Positions 7,952-16,789 of a DNA stretch of 64,000 bases are shown piece after piece. This stretch comes from Streptomyces sp. NBC_01460 (GTDB taxonomy: Bacteria; Actinomycetota; Actinomycetes; Streptomycetales; Streptomycetaceae). A model generated the notes under the pieces. It saw only the letters and a program-made list of their open reading frames with translations, searched no databases and had not been told where the DNA came from. Each line of letters starts with the position of its first letter. The stretch's first letter is position 1. The DNA lies in assembly GCF_036227405.1 (NCBI RefSeq), contig NZ_CP109473.1, positions 6,200,001 to 6,264,000 of the forward strand. Reading direction: 5' to 3'. The position numbers and the translations under genes are program-made.

Positions 7952-9919
7952 ATGACGAAGCCATCTCTCCCCGAGCTCCTCCACGCCGCCGTCGCCGCCG
8001 TCGGCGGTACGGAAAGGCCCGGCCAGGTCTCCATGGCCGAGGCCGTCGCCGAGGCCGTCGACGACAACGCCCATCTCCTCGTCCAGGCCGGTACCGGCAC
8101 GGGCAAGTCCCTCGGCTACCTGGTGCCGGCGCTGGCCCACGGCGAGCGGGTCGTGGTGGCCACGGCGACGCTGGCCCTCCAGCGCCAGCTCGTGGAGCGG
8201 GACCTCCCGCGCACGGTCGAGGCCCTGCATCCGCTGCTGCGCCGGCGGCCCCAGTTCGCGATGCTGAAGGGCCGGTCGAACTACCTCTGTCTGCACCGGC
8301 TCCACGAGGGGGCCCCGCAGGACGAGGAGGAGGGGCTCTTCGACCAGTTCGAGGCGGCGGCGCCGTCGAGCAAGCTGGGCCAGGACCTCCTGCGTCTGCG
8401 CGACTGGTCGGACGAGACGGAGACCGGCGACCGTGACGACCTGACACCGGGTGTCTCGGACCGCGCGTGGTCCCAGATCTCCGTCTCCTCGCGCGAGTGT
8501 CTCGGTGCCACCAAGTGCGCGTACGGCGCCGAGTGCTTCGCGGAGGCGGCCCGCGAGAGGGCCAAGCTCGCCGATGTCGTCGTGACCAACCACGCCCTGC
8601 TCGCCATCGACGCGATCGAGGGAGCCCCCGTGCTCCCCAAGCACGAGGTGCTCATCGTCGACGAGGCGCACGAGCTGGTCTCGCGGGTCACCGGGGTGGC
8701 GACCGGCGAGCTCAACCCGGGGCAGGTGAACCGGGCCGTGCGCCGCGCCGCGAAGCTGGTCAACGAGAAGGCGGCCGACGCCCTGCTGACCGCGTCGGAG
8801 GGGTTCGAGCGGGTCCTGGAGCTCGCACTCCCGGGACGCCTCGAAGAGGTGCCGGAAGACCTGGGCTACGCGCTGATGGCCCTGCGCGACGCCGCGCGCA
8901 CGGTGATCTCCGCCCTCGGAGGCACCAGGGACAAGTCCGTCCAGGACGAGGACGCGGTGCGCAAGCAGGCCATGGCGTCGGTCGAGTCCATCCACAGCGT
9001 CGCGGAGCGCATCGCCCAGGGCTCCGAGTACGACGTCGTCTGGTACGAGCGCCACGACCGCTTCGGGGCGTCGGTCCGCGTCGCACCGCTGTCGGTGTCC
9101 GGGCTGCTGCGCGAGAAGCTGTTCGCCGACCGCTCGGTGGTGCTGACCTCGGCCACGCTCAAGCTCGGCGGTGACTTCAACGGGGTCGGGGCGTCGCTCG
9201 GGCTCGCGCCCGAGGGCACGGCCGGAAACGACATCCCGCAGTGGAAGGGGCTCGACGTCGGCTCGCCGTTCGACTATCCGAGGCAGGGCATCCTCTACGT
9301 CGCCCGGCACCTGGCCACGCCGGGCCGGGAGGGCTCCCGCACGGACATGCTGGACGAGCTCGCCGAGCTGGTGGACGCGGCCGGCGGCCGCACCCTGGGC
9401 CTGTTCTCGTCCATGCGCGCGGCCCAGGCGGCAGCCGAGGAGATGCGGAGCCGGCAGGACAAGCCGGTCCTGCTGCAGGGCGAGGAGACGCTCGGGGAGC
9501 TGATCAAGAACTTTGCCGCGGACCCCGAGACCTGCCTGTTCGGGACGCTGTCCCTCTGGCAGGGCGTCGACGTCCCCGGCCCGAGCTGCCAGCTCGTGGT
9601 CATGGACCGGATTCCGTTCCCCCGGCCGGACGACCCGCTGATGAGCGCGCGCCAGAAGGCGGTCGAGGAAGCCGGCGGCAACGGCTTCATGGCGGTGGCG
9701 GCGACCCACGCGGCGCTCCTGATGGCCCAGGGTGCCGGCCGCCTCGTCCGGGCCATGGGGGACAAGGGCGTCGTCGCGGTGCTCGACCCCCGGCTGGCGA
9801 ACGCCCGGTACGGGAGCTACCTCCGCGCCTCGCTGCCGGACTTCTGGTACACGACGGACCGGAACCAGGCGCGCCGCTCGCTTGCTGCCATCGACGCGGC
9901 GGCCAAGACCGCGCAGTGA
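7952..9919 (+). CDS. DinG/XPD-type ATP-dependent DNA helicase with Fe-S cluster motif
   Basis: A 655-aa superfamily 2 helicase. Walker A is GTGTGKS at 47-53 and the DEAH box is at 237-240. Four cysteines in the right order for an XPD-type 4Fe-4S cluster are Cys113, Cys183, Cys189 and Cys195. C-terminal motifs include GTLSLWQGVDVPG and the motif VI-like GAGRLVR. Such helicases unwind 5'-3' and act on damage-related structures or R-loops. It starts 50 nt after the siderophore operon but its content fits the neighbouring lexA. The ATG start follows TTAGGGTGGACGGGCT, a weak ribosome site. Confidence 0.88.
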   Translation: MTKPSLPELLHAAVAAVGGTERPGQVSMAEAVAEAVDDNAHLLVQAGTGTGKSLGYLVPALAHGERVVVATATLALQRQLVERDLPRTVEALHPLLRRRPQFAMLKGRSNYLCLHRLHEGAPQDEEEGLFDQFEAAAPSSKLGQDLLRLRDWSDETETGDRDDLTPGVSDRAWSQISVSSRECLGATKCAYGAECFAEAARERAKLADVVVTNHALLAIDAIEGAPVLPKHEVLIVDEAHELVSRVTGVATGELNPGQVNRAVRRAAKLVNEKAADALLTASEGFERVLELALPGRLEEVPEDLGYALMALRDAARTVISALGGTRDKSVQDEDAVRKQAMASVESIHSVAERIAQGSEYDVVWYERHDRFGASVRVAPLSVSGLLREKLFADRSVVLTSATLKLGGDFNGVGASLGLAPEGTAGNDIPQWKGLDVGSPFDYPRQGILYVARHLATPGREGSRTDMLDELAELVDAAGGRTLGLFSSMRAAQAAAEEMRSRQDKPVLLQGEETLGELIKNFAADPETCLFGTLSLWQGVDVPGPSCQLVVMDRIPFPRPDDPLMSARQKAVEEAGGNGFMAVAATHAALLMAQGAGRLVRAMGDKGVVAVLDPRLANARYGSYLRASLPDFWYTTDRNQARRSLAAIDAAAKTAQ

Positions 9920-9981
9920 AGGGGGCCGCCCCCGTGCTCCGGGCCTCGGCCCGGCACCAGGGAGGGGCGGCAGACGTGTCA

Positions 9982-10015
9982 GGGCCCCGAGATCGGCGCA
10001 GGGATCCCGGGGCCC
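9982..10015. terminator. Convergent terminator between the helicase and lexA
   Basis: Arms GGGCCCCG (9982-9989) and CGGGGCCC (10008-10015), with a second GC-rich hairpin just before it (near 9934-9957, CCGGGCC/GGCCCGG). It lies between two convergent stops 114 bp apart. Confidence 0.6.
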
Positions 10016-10033
10016 GGTCCGAACCGGCGGTGC

Positions 10034-10831
10034 TCACACCCGCCGCAGCACCGCCACGACCTTGCCCAGGATCGTCGCCTCGTCACCGGGGATCGGCTGG
10101 TAGGCGGAGTTGTGCGGGAGGAGCCATACGTGGCCGTCCTCGCGCTTGAACCGCTTGACCGTGGCCTCGCCGTCCAGCATGGCCGCCACGATGTCGCCGT
10201 TCTCCGCGACCGGCTGGCGCCGGACGGTGACCCAGTCCCCGTCCATGATCGCTGCTTCGATCATCGAGTCGCCGACGACCTTCAGCACGAAGAGCTCGCC
10301 GTCACCGACGAGCTGGCGGGGGAGCGGGAAGACGTCCTCGACGGACTCCTCGGCGAGGATCGGGCCGCCGGCCGCGATCCGGCCGACCAGGGGCACGTAC
10401 GAGGCGGCGGGCTTCCCGGTGGTGTCGGTCGGCTGCGTGCTGGGCTGGTCCGAGCCCCTGACCTCGTAGGCGCGGGGACGGTGAGGGTCGCGGCGCAGGA
10501 AGCCCTTACGCTCCAGAGCCATCAGCTGGTGGGCCACGGACGAGGTGCTGGAGAGTCCCACCGCCTGGCCGATCTCGCGCATCGACGGGGGATAGCCCCG
10601 CCGCTGCACGGAATCCCGGATCACCTCGATCACGCGCCGCTGCCGGTCCGTGAGCCCGGAGCTGTCCGCCCGGATTCCTGGGGGGCGGCCGGGCAAGGAG
10701 CGTGCGGGGCGCGTGGGCTCCGGCCCCTCCGCGTTCATGACTGCGTCATTCATGGCATGCACCGGCTCAAGTCGGCCCTGGGAGCGGTGGTCCTGGGCAG
10801 TGATGGTGGCACTGTCTGCGGTGGTGGTCAC
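10034..10831 (-). CDS. lexA: SOS repressor LexA
   Basis: 265 aa from GTG 10831. An N-terminal winged helix ([16 protein letters not shown] through [19 protein letters not shown], about 60-115) binds SOS boxes. The C-terminal S24 peptidase fold shows the self-cleavage bond Ala154-Gly155 in RIAAGGP, Ser189 in VVGDSM and Lys226 in EATVKRF. RecA-stimulated cleavage derepresses the regulon (family knowledge). The GTG at 10831 follows GAGAGGGG and reproduces the usual Streptomyces N-terminus VTTTADS; an in-frame start further upstream would extend over the SOS box. That box lies 62 bp upstream, implying autoregulation. Confidence 0.96.
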   Translation of the reverse strand: MTTTADSATITAQDHRSQGRLEPVHAMNDAVMNAEGPEPTRPARSLPGRPPGIRADSSGLTDRQRRVIEVIRDSVQRRGYPPSMREIGQAVGLSSTSSVAHQLMALERKGFLRRDPHRPRAYEVRGSDQPSTQPTDTTGKPAASYVPLVGRIAAGGPILAEESVEDVFPLPRQLVGDGELFVLKVVGDSMIEAAIMDGDWVTVRRQPVAENGDIVAAMLDGEATVKRFKREDGHVWLLPHNSAYQPIPGDEATILGKVVAVLRRV

Positions 10832-10892
10832 GTCGGCCCCTCTCGAATGGTCTCCCTGGTTAGGCAACGGTAGTAGCTTTCGAAAGGTTGCG

Positions 10893-10908
10893 CCAAACAC
10901 ACGTTCGA
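10893..10908. promoter_or_regulatory. SOS box (LexA operator) upstream of lexA
   Basis: CCAAACACACGTTCGA compared with the actinobacterial/Gram-positive consensus TCGAAC-N4-GTTCGA: the right half is perfect and the left half has two mismatches. It lies 62 bp upstream of the lexA start codon. Confidence 0.75.
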
Positions 10909-11198
10909 GTGAAAAACAAATAAAGGGCTGTTGTCGGCTTGCCGAGAGGTGTATGAGCCGATGCTGTGGACCCGGAACGACGCAAGGTCTGCCGGGGTTC
11001 ACGCTAGCGTTCCGCCGACTCGATCCCCCCTCTGGGGGTGCCCTCCCGGCGCGCCGCGGCGAGCCCTCCCGGCTGCTGCCGCACGGCGCCCCCGCGGCCC
11101 GGGCGGGGGTGCGTTTCCCGTACCCTCGTGGCGGGCCGTAGGCTGCCCCCCGGCCTTCCGGGAAGCGCGACACGCGCGGGGGGTAGAGGGAGAGCAAA

Positions 11199-11245
11199 AC
11201 CCTAGATGTAGTGGTTGCACTGCTATCGCCGCCCATAAGTAGTGG
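11199..11245 (+). promoter_or_regulatory. Two NrdR boxes and candidate promoter of nrdR-nrdJ
   Basis: Box 1 is ACCCTAGATGTAGTGG (11199-11214) and box 2 is CGCCCATAAGTAGTGG (11230-11245), both resembling ACACTATATATAGTGT. They end exactly 31 bp apart, three helical turns, the geometry known for NrdR operators. A -35-like TTGCAC (11215-11220) lies between them, so a -10 would fall inside box 2 and binding would block RNA polymerase. The exact -10 is uncertain. Confidence 0.75.
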
Positions 11246-11355
11246 TCCCCGGTCCTTCGGGGTCGAGTTCATCGCCTATGCTTGGGGCTGTCTTCGAGGG
11301 TCCGTGACGGACCCGGAGGGCTATTCAGTCGTGCTGTGAAGGAGGGTTCGGAGAC

Positions 11356-11871
11356 ATGCACTGCCCCTTCTGCAGGCACCCCGACAGCCGGGTCGTGGAC
11401 AGCCGCACGACGGACGACGGGACGTCGATCCGACGGCGCCGACAGTGCCCCGACTGCTCCCGTCGCTTCACGACGGTGGAGACCTGCTCGCTGATGGTGG
11501 TGAAGCGCAGCGGCGTGACCGAACCCTTCAGCCGCACCAAGGTCATCTCCGGCGTCCGTAAGGCGTGCCAGGGGCGTCCGGTCACCGAGGACGCCCTGGC
11601 GAAGCTCGGCCAGCGGGTCGAGGAGGCGGTGCGGGCCACCGGGAGCGCCGAGCTGACGACACACGACGTGGGTCTGGCCATACTCGGCCCCCTGCAGGAA
11701 CTCGACCTGGTCGCGTACCTGCGTTTCGCGTCGGTGTACCGGGCGTTCGATTCGCTCGAAGACTTCGAGACCGCTATCGCGGAGCTCCGCGAACAGCGGC
11801 CCCGTGCGGAGCAATGCGGGAGCGGCGGGACCCCGGAGGTCCCCGCCCCCGCCGCAGTCGCCGCTGATTGA
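11356..11871 (+). CDS. nrdR: Transcriptional repressor NrdR
   Basis: 171 aa. A zinc ribbon (Cys3, Cys6, Cys31, Cys34) is followed by an ATP-cone (about 46-136) that senses ATP/dATP and controls binding to NrdR boxes in ribonucleotide reductase promoters. ATG 11356 is preceded by AAGGAGGG. It is the first gene of the nrdR-nrdJ unit, 156 nt before nrdJ, and its own promoter carries two NrdR boxes, so it should repress itself and nrdJ. Confidence 0.97.
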   Translation: MHCPFCRHPDSRVVDSRTTDDGTSIRRRRQCPDCSRRFTTVETCSLMVVKRSGVTEPFSRTKVISGVRKACQGRPVTEDALAKLGQRVEEAVRATGSAELTTHDVGLAILGPLQELDLVAYLRFASVYRAFDSLEDFETAIAELREQRPRAEQCGSGGTPEVPAPAAVAAD

Positions 11872-12027
11872 TCACCGGGCCGGCCCGCAGGGGCTGCGGG
11901 ACCGGCGGTGGGCGGTACCAGACCTGTTCCGAGGCGCTGTGCGCGGCGCCCGGAGCATCAGACACACACTGTGCCCTGGGAAGAACTGGGCACTTCAGGG
12001 CGTTTTTGCCCACATATGGGAGGCGGC

Positions 12028-14937
12028 ATGACAGAGACGGCGAGCGGCCCGGCACGGGGTTCCCGCACCAAGGGAGCCAAGTCGACTGCGACCAAGCAGG
12101 GCCTGCGCATCGAGCGCATCCACACGACCCCCGGCGTGCACCCGTACGACGAGGTCGCGTGGGAGCGCCGTGACGTCGTCATGACCAACTGGCGCGACGG
12201 CTCGATCAACTTCGAGCAGCGTGGCGTCGAGTTCCCCGACTTCTGGTCGGTGAACGCGGTCAACATCGTCACCAGTAAGTACTTCCGGGGGGCCGTCGGC
12301 ACCCCGCAGCGCGAGACCGGTCTGCGGCAGCTGATCGACCGGATCGTGAAGACCTACCGGAAGGCGGGCGAGGACTACAGCTACTTCGCCTCTCCCGCCG
12401 ACGCCGAGATCTTCGAGCACGAGCTGGCCTACGCTCTCCTGCACCAGATCTTCAGCTTCAACTCGCCGGTGTGGTTCAACGTCGGAACCCCGCAGCCGCA
12501 GCAGGTCTCGGCCTGCTTCATCCTGGCCGTCGACGACTCCATGGAGTCGATCCTCGACTGGTACAAGGAAGAGGGCATGATCTTCAAGGGCGGTTCGGGC
12601 GCAGGCCTGAACCTGTCCCGCATCCGCTCCTCCAAGGAGCTGCTCTCCTCCGGCGGCAACGCCTCCGGCCCGGTCTCCTTCATGCGCGGTGCCGACGCCT
12701 CCGCAGGAACGATCAAGTCCGGTGGCGCGACGCGCCGCGCGGCCAAGATGGTCATCCTCGACGTCGACCACCCCGACATCGAGAACTTCATCGAGACCAA
12801 GGTGAAGGAGGAGGAGAAGATCCGCGCCCTGCGTGACGCGGGCTTCGACATGGACCTGGGCGGCGACGACATCACGTCCGTCCAGTACCAGAACGCCAAC
12901 AACTCGGTCCGTGTGAACGACGAGTTCATGAAGGCCGTCGAGTCCGGCGGGAAGTTCGGTCTGCGTGCCCGGATGACCGGCGACATCATCGAAGAGGTCG
13001 AGGCCAAGTCCCTCTTCCGCAAGATGGCCGAGGCCGCCTGGGCCTGTGCCGACCCGGGCATCCAGTACGACGACACCATCAACCACTGGCACACCTGCCC
13101 GGAGTCCGGCCGCATCAACGGCTCGAACCCCTGCAGCGAGTACATGCACCTGGACAACACCTCGTGCAACCTGGCCTCGCTGAACCTCATGAAGTTCCTC
13201 AAGGACGACGGCGAGGGTCACCAGTCGTTCCAGGCCGAGCGCTTCGCCAAGGTCGTCGAGCTGGTCATCACCGCGATGGACATCTCGATCTGCTTCGCGG
13301 ACTTCCCGACCCAGAAGATCGGCGAGAACACCCGCGCCTACCGCCAGCTGGGTATCGGCTACGCCAACCTGGGCGCCCTGCTGATGGCCACCGGCCACGC
13401 GTACGACAGTGAGGGCGGCCGCGCGCTCGCCGGTGCCATCACCTCGCTGATGACCGGTACGTCCTACCGGCGCTCCGCCGAGCTCGCCGCGGTCGTCGGC
13501 CCGTACGACGGCTACGCCCGCAACGCCGAGCCGCACCAGCGCGTCATGAAGCAGCACTCGGACGCCAACGCCGTGGCCGTCCACGTGGACGACCTGGACT
13601 CGCCGATCTGGGCCGCCGCCACGGAGGCCTGGCAGGACGTGATCCGCCTCGGCGCGAAGAACGGCTTCCGCAACGCCCAGGCCTCGGTCATCGCCCCGAC
13701 CGGCACCATCGGTCTCGCGATGTCCTGCGACACCACCGGTCTCGAGCCCGACCTCGCCCTGGTCAAGTTCAAGAAGCTCGTCGGTGGCGGCTCGATGCAG
13801 ATCGTCAACGGCACGGTCCCGCAGGCCCTGCGCCGTCTCGGCTACCAGCCGGAGCAGATCGAGGCGATCGTCGCCCACATCGCCGACCACGGCAATGTGA
13901 TCGACGCCCCGGGCCTCAGGACCGAGCACTACGAGGTCTTCGACTGCGCCATGGGCGAGCGTTCCATCTCGGCCATGGGCCACGTCCGGATGATGGCGGC
14001 CATCCAGCCGTGGATCTCCGGCGCGCTGTCCAAGACGGTGAACCTGCCGGAGACGGCCACCGTCGAGGACGTCGAGGAGGTCTACTTCGAGGCGTGGAAG
14101 ATGGGCGTCAAGGCGCTCGCGATCTACCGCGACAACTGCAAGGTCGGCCAGCCCCTCTCCACCAAGAAGTGGGAGGAGAAGAAGGACGAGGTCACGGCCA
14201 AGGCCGAGGACACCATCCGTGCCGCGGTCGAGAAGGTCGTCGAGTACCGCCCGGTCCGCAAGCGTCTGCCCAAGGGCCGTCCCGGTATCACCACCTCGTT
14301 CACGGTGGGCGGCGCCGAGGGCTACATGACCGCCAACTCCTACCCGGACGACGGTCTCGGCGAGGTCTTCCTCAAGATGTCCAAGCAGGGCTCCACCCTC
14401 GCGGGCATGATGGACGCCTTCTCGATCGCCGTCTCCGTCGGCCTGCAGTACGGCGTGCCGCTGGAGACCTACGTCTCCAAGTTCACCAACATGCGCTTCG
14501 AGCCGGCCGGTATGACGGACGACCCGGACGTGCGGATGGCGCAGTCGATCGTCGACTACATCTTCCGCCGCCTGGCGCTCGACTTCCTGCCGTTCGAGAC
14601 GCGCTCCGCGCTCGGCATCCACTCGGCCGAGGAGCGTCAGCGTCACCTGGACACCGGTTCGTACGAGCCGGACTTCGGGGACGACGAGCTGGACGCCGAG
14701 AGCCTGGCCCAGTCCGCTCCCGTGCAGGCCCAGCCGCTCAAGGCGGTCGCCTCGCCCGAGGAGAGCGTTGCCGAGAAGCCGGCGCCCAAGACGGCGCACA
14801 CCTCGGCCGAACTGGTCGAGATGCAGCTCGGCATCAGCGCGGACGCACCGCTGTGCTTCTCGTGCGGTACGAAGATGCAGCGCGCCGGGTCCTGCTACAT
14901 CTGCGAGGGCTGCGGCTCGACCAGCGGGTGCAGCTGA
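12028..14937 (+). CDS. nrdJ: Class II (adenosylcobalamin-dependent) ribonucleoside-diphosphate reductase
   Basis: 969 aa. NrdJ reduces ribonucleotides using coenzyme B12 and does not need oxygen. Visible features: NSPVWFNVG, SACFILAVDDSM, GSGAGLNLS, the active-site NPCSE motif, APTGTIG, and the C-terminal Cys-rich tail CFSCGTKMQRAGSCYICEGC, a zinc-ribbon/redox tail of this subclass. ATG 12028 follows GGGAGG with a short 4-nt spacer; the frame is open 120 nt upstream but that stretch has non-coding character and a GTGCCC/GGGCAC inverted repeat. It shares the NrdR-controlled promoter with nrdR. Confidence 0.97.
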   Translation: MTETASGPARGSRTKGAKSTATKQGLRIERIHTTPGVHPYDEVAWERRDVVMTNWRDGSINFEQRGVEFPDFWSVNAVNIVTSKYFRGAVGTPQRETGLRQLIDRIVKTYRKAGEDYSYFASPADAEIFEHELAYALLHQIFSFNSPVWFNVGTPQPQQVSACFILAVDDSMESILDWYKEEGMIFKGGSGAGLNLSRIRSSKELLSSGGNASGPVSFMRGADASAGTIKSGGATRRAAKMVILDVDHPDIENFIETKVKEEEKIRALRDAGFDMDLGGDDITSVQYQNANNSVRVNDEFMKAVESGGKFGLRARMTGDIIEEVEAKSLFRKMAEAAWACADPGIQYDDTINHWHTCPESGRINGSNPCSEYMHLDNTSCNLASLNLMKFLKDDGEGHQSFQAERFAKVVELVITAMDISICFADFPTQKIGENTRAYRQLGIGYANLGALLMATGHAYDSEGGRALAGAITSLMTGTSYRRSAELAAVVGPYDGYARNAEPHQRVMKQHSDANAVAVHVDDLDSPIWAAATEAWQDVIRLGAKNGFRNAQASVIAPTGTIGLAMSCDTTGLEPDLALVKFKKLVGGGSMQIVNGTVPQALRRLGYQPEQIEAIVAHIADHGNVIDAPGLRTEHYEVFDCAMGERSISAMGHVRMMAAIQPWISGALSKTVNLPETATVEDVEEVYFEAWKMGVKALAIYRDNCKVGQPLSTKKWEEKKDEVTAKAEDTIRAAVEKVVEYRPVRKRLPKGRPGITTSFTVGGAEGYMTANSYPDDGLGEVFLKMSKQGSTLAGMMDAFSIAVSVGLQYGVPLETYVSKFTNMRFEPAGMTDDPDVRMAQSIVDYIFRRLALDFLPFETRSALGIHSAEERQRHLDTGSYEPDFGDDELDAESLAQSAPVQAQPLKAVASPEESVAEKPAPKTAHTSAELVEMQLGISADAPLCFSCGTKMQRAGSCYICEGCGSTSGCS

Positions 14938-15004
14938 TCAAGGGCGGAGCGCCGCCGGACACCTCGTCCGGCGTACTCCGCGAGGGCGGCTGACCAGCGC
15001 CTGA

Positions 15005-15037
15005 CGAAGGGGACCGGCCGACGGCCGGTCCCCTTCG
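15005..15037 (+). terminator. Terminator of the nrdR-nrdJ unit
   Basis: A perfect inverted repeat, CGAAGGGGACCGGCCG and its complement around a central A, 68 nt after nrdJ. Confidence 0.85.
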
Positions 15038-15142
15038 CCGTGTCCGCGACGACGGCCGTTGAGCGAGCCCGGCCCGTGGCTTCCGCTTTCGCCGAGCGGA
15101 AACCCGGCTGACAAGGGGGGTCCGTTCCTGGACCATCGGGCG

Positions 15143-15874
15143 GTGACCACAGAACCTCGTCTGTTCCTCCGCGTCGTCGTGCCACCCCTCGGGACCCACG
15201 GGTCGGTGGAATGCAGGCCCGTCGTCGACGGGCGGGACATCCTGGCCGACGTCTTCGAGGACGGCCCGGCAGAGGATCCCCGGCACCTGCTGGGTCCGGA
15301 GACGCCGCTGCACGCGACCGGAGTGCCCCGGGAGGTCCGGCTCGCCGAGGCGGAGTGCACCGAGGGCTGCTGCGGCGCCGTCCACGTGACGATCCGGCGT
15401 GAGGGACGGCACGTGGTCTGGAACGGGTGGCGCAATCCGGATGACGACGAGCTCTGTCTCCCGGAGTTCAGGTTCGACGCGGACCAGTACGACGCGGAGC
15501 TCCGCCGAGCCGTTGCGGATCTCGTCTGGGAATGGCCGGCTCGAACGGTCGCCAGACTGCTGGAGGCACGGCTCCAGGCGCACTCCGACCGGCTCGCGGC
15601 CTGGAAGTGCGAGCTGTCCGGCGTCTCCGCATGGCCCGGGGAGCCCGAGCGGATCGTCGTCTTCCTGTTCCATCCCGGCCTCGCGGCGGTGGAGGACGAC
15701 CGGCCCTGGCTCCAGTTCAGGATGACCTTCCCGGTCACCGGGGACGATCCCGCGGAACAGGCCGAGCGCCTCCGCGCCCGAATCACCGCCGAGGACCCCC
15801 GCCGGGTCGCGGAGGTCTGCGGCGGATCGAAGGCGTTCGCCGACCGGCTCGGCTACCCCTGGCCGCTGTCCTGA
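15143..15874 (+). CDS. Protein of unknown function
   Basis: 243 aa from GTG 15143, not recognised. The sequence is evenly charged and soluble-looking with no signal peptide or membrane segment. It contains a cysteine cluster ECTEGCC near residue 73-79 and a long helical-looking Arg/Ala/Leu region (about 115-150). An earlier in-frame TTG at 15059 is possible, but the intervening sequence is unconvincing; neither start has a good ribosome site. It stands alone between the nrdJ terminator and the minus-strand terD. Confidence 0.6.
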   Translation: MTTEPRLFLRVVVPPLGTHGSVECRPVVDGRDILADVFEDGPAEDPRHLLGPETPLHATGVPREVRLAEAECTEGCCGAVHVTIRREGRHVVWNGWRNPDDDELCLPEFRFDADQYDAELRRAVADLVWEWPARTVARLLEARLQAHSDRLAAWKCELSGVSAWPGEPERIVVFLFHPGLAAVEDDRPWLQFRMTFPVTGDDPAEQAERLRARITAEDPRRVAEVCGGSKAFADRLGYPWPLS

Positions 15875-15948
15875 AGGAGACCGAGGACGCGAGGAGAGCC
15901 CGGGGCGGGCGGGGGCCGCACCTCACGCGTCAGGCCTGAGGCACGGTC

Positions 15949-16029
15949 TCAGGACGCCCCGTCCGGCCGGCTGTAGCGGAGCAGTACGACGCCGTTCCCG
16001 AACGTGTGGGTGCCGGTGTGCCGGAGGGT
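15949..16029 (-). pseudogene. Relic: C-terminal tail of a RibD/dihydrofolate-reductase-family protein
   Basis: Downstream of terD on the same strand, 26 codons with no start encode THTFGNGVVLLRYSRPDG and then TGA (15949-15951). This resembles the final beta-strand motif (R-x-F-x-NGVVLLRY) of RibD C-terminal/deaminase-reductase proteins. A stop at 16030-16032 precedes it in frame and the rest of the gene is missing, so it looks like a deletion remnant. The resemblance is judged by eye on a short segment. Confidence 0.5.
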
Positions 16030-16054
16030 TCAGCGGCGTCCGCTCCGCCGGGTG

Positions 16055-16585
16055 TCAGCCGGAGCGGCTCCCCATCACGGAGGCGAACGAACCGGGGTCG
16101 CCGTCGAATCCGCGGACCGCCCCGTGGAAGCTCCATGAGCCGGAGGCGTCCCGGACGAACTCGGCGACTACCGCGGCGGTGGCGGTCGCCACCGCGGAGA
16201 AGTCGTCCTCCGCCAGATTCGTGTAGCCCTCGCGGACCTGCACGGCCGTGTGCTCTATCTGGCCGAAGGTCTTGTGGCCGTCGCGCTGCTGGATGGCGAC
16301 GCCGACCACGACCCTGGCGTACGCGTCCGACAGCCGGTCCAGCTCGAGCGTCATGACCTCGTCGAAGCCGTATCCCTGTCCCGTCCGGCTGTCCCGGTTC
16401 AGCGTGATCGTCCCGTCCGGTGACCTGCTGTCGAAGTGCACGAGATAGACGGGGCTGCCGTAGGGCGCGTCCGGCCCGTAGGTGGCCGCGATGATGTCGA
16501 GATCGTTGGCGGGCTCACCGGCGCCGCTCGGGTCCCATTTCACCCTGATCTCGACCTTGTCGATGTCCTTGTTGGGAGTGCTCAT
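16055..16585 (-). CDS. TerD-domain stress protein
   Basis: 176 aa, nearly all a TerD (calcium-binding bacterial stress protein) domain: KWDPSG at the start, the ANDLDIIAATYG segment with acidic Ca-site residues, NRDSRTGQGYGFDEVMTL, and VVGVAIQQRDGHKTFGQI. TerD-family genes are numerous in Streptomyces and linked to tellurite or stress tolerance and development. GAGGAGA precedes ATG 16585. It is divergent from the DUF4937 gene across a region with three inverted repeats. Confidence 0.88.
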   Translation of the reverse strand: MSTPNKDIDKVEIRVKWDPSGAGEPANDLDIIAATYGPDAPYGSPVYLVHFDSRSPDGTITLNRDSRTGQGYGFDEVMTLELDRLSDAYARVVVGVAIQQRDGHKTFGQIEHTAVQVREGYTNLAEDDFSAVATATAAVVAEFVRDASGSWSFHGAVRGFDGDPGSFASVMGSRSG

Positions 16586-16658
16586 CGGACGGGTCTCCTC
16601 GCTGCTGTACCGACAGTCCCACCTACCGTCCTCAGATCATGTCCGTAACTGTCCGTGA

Positions 16659-16740
16659 ATCCAACCGTGTTGGATGGAGGCGTCGTATTCGGGCCATCGT
16701 GCGGCCGCGGCCGCACGGTGCCGGTGCCGGCCGGCACCGG
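16659..16740. repeat. Cluster of three inverted repeats between divergent genes
   Basis: ATCCAAC-CGT-GTTGGAT (16659-16675) is a compact operator-like dyad. It is followed by two perfect 20-bp palindromes: CGTGCGGCCGCGGCCGCACG (16698-16717) and CCGGTGCCGGCCGGCACCGG (16721-16740), only 3 bp apart. They occupy the 204-bp gap between terD and the DUF4937 gene. Function is unknown. Confidence 0.7.
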
Positions 16741-16789
16741 TCCGCCCGGAGCGTGACCCACGCCACGCCCGGAGCCGTACGATGGCGCC

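Noticed and set aside
10860..10872. Possible iron box near lexA (GGTTAGGC)
   Set aside because: Only a partial half-site matches and no symmetric partner is present.
10832..11272. Long N-terminal extension of the LexA frame
   Set aside because: It would place the SOS box and the divergent nrdR control region inside coding sequence; GTG 10831 gives the usual LexA length.
11968..11993. GTGCCC/GGGCAC dyad between nrdR and nrdJ as a regulatory element
   Set aside because: A 6-bp stem with an 11-nt loop is common by chance in 70% GC DNA; no conserved feature supports it.
11908..12027. Upstream in-frame extension of nrdJ
   Set aside because: The extra 40 codons lack family likeness and cover an inverted repeat; ATG 12028 with GGGAGG gives the usual N-terminus.
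14835..15000. Open frames extending past the nrdJ stop
   Set aside because: Codon usage and the terminator at 15005-15037 indicate noncoding sequence.
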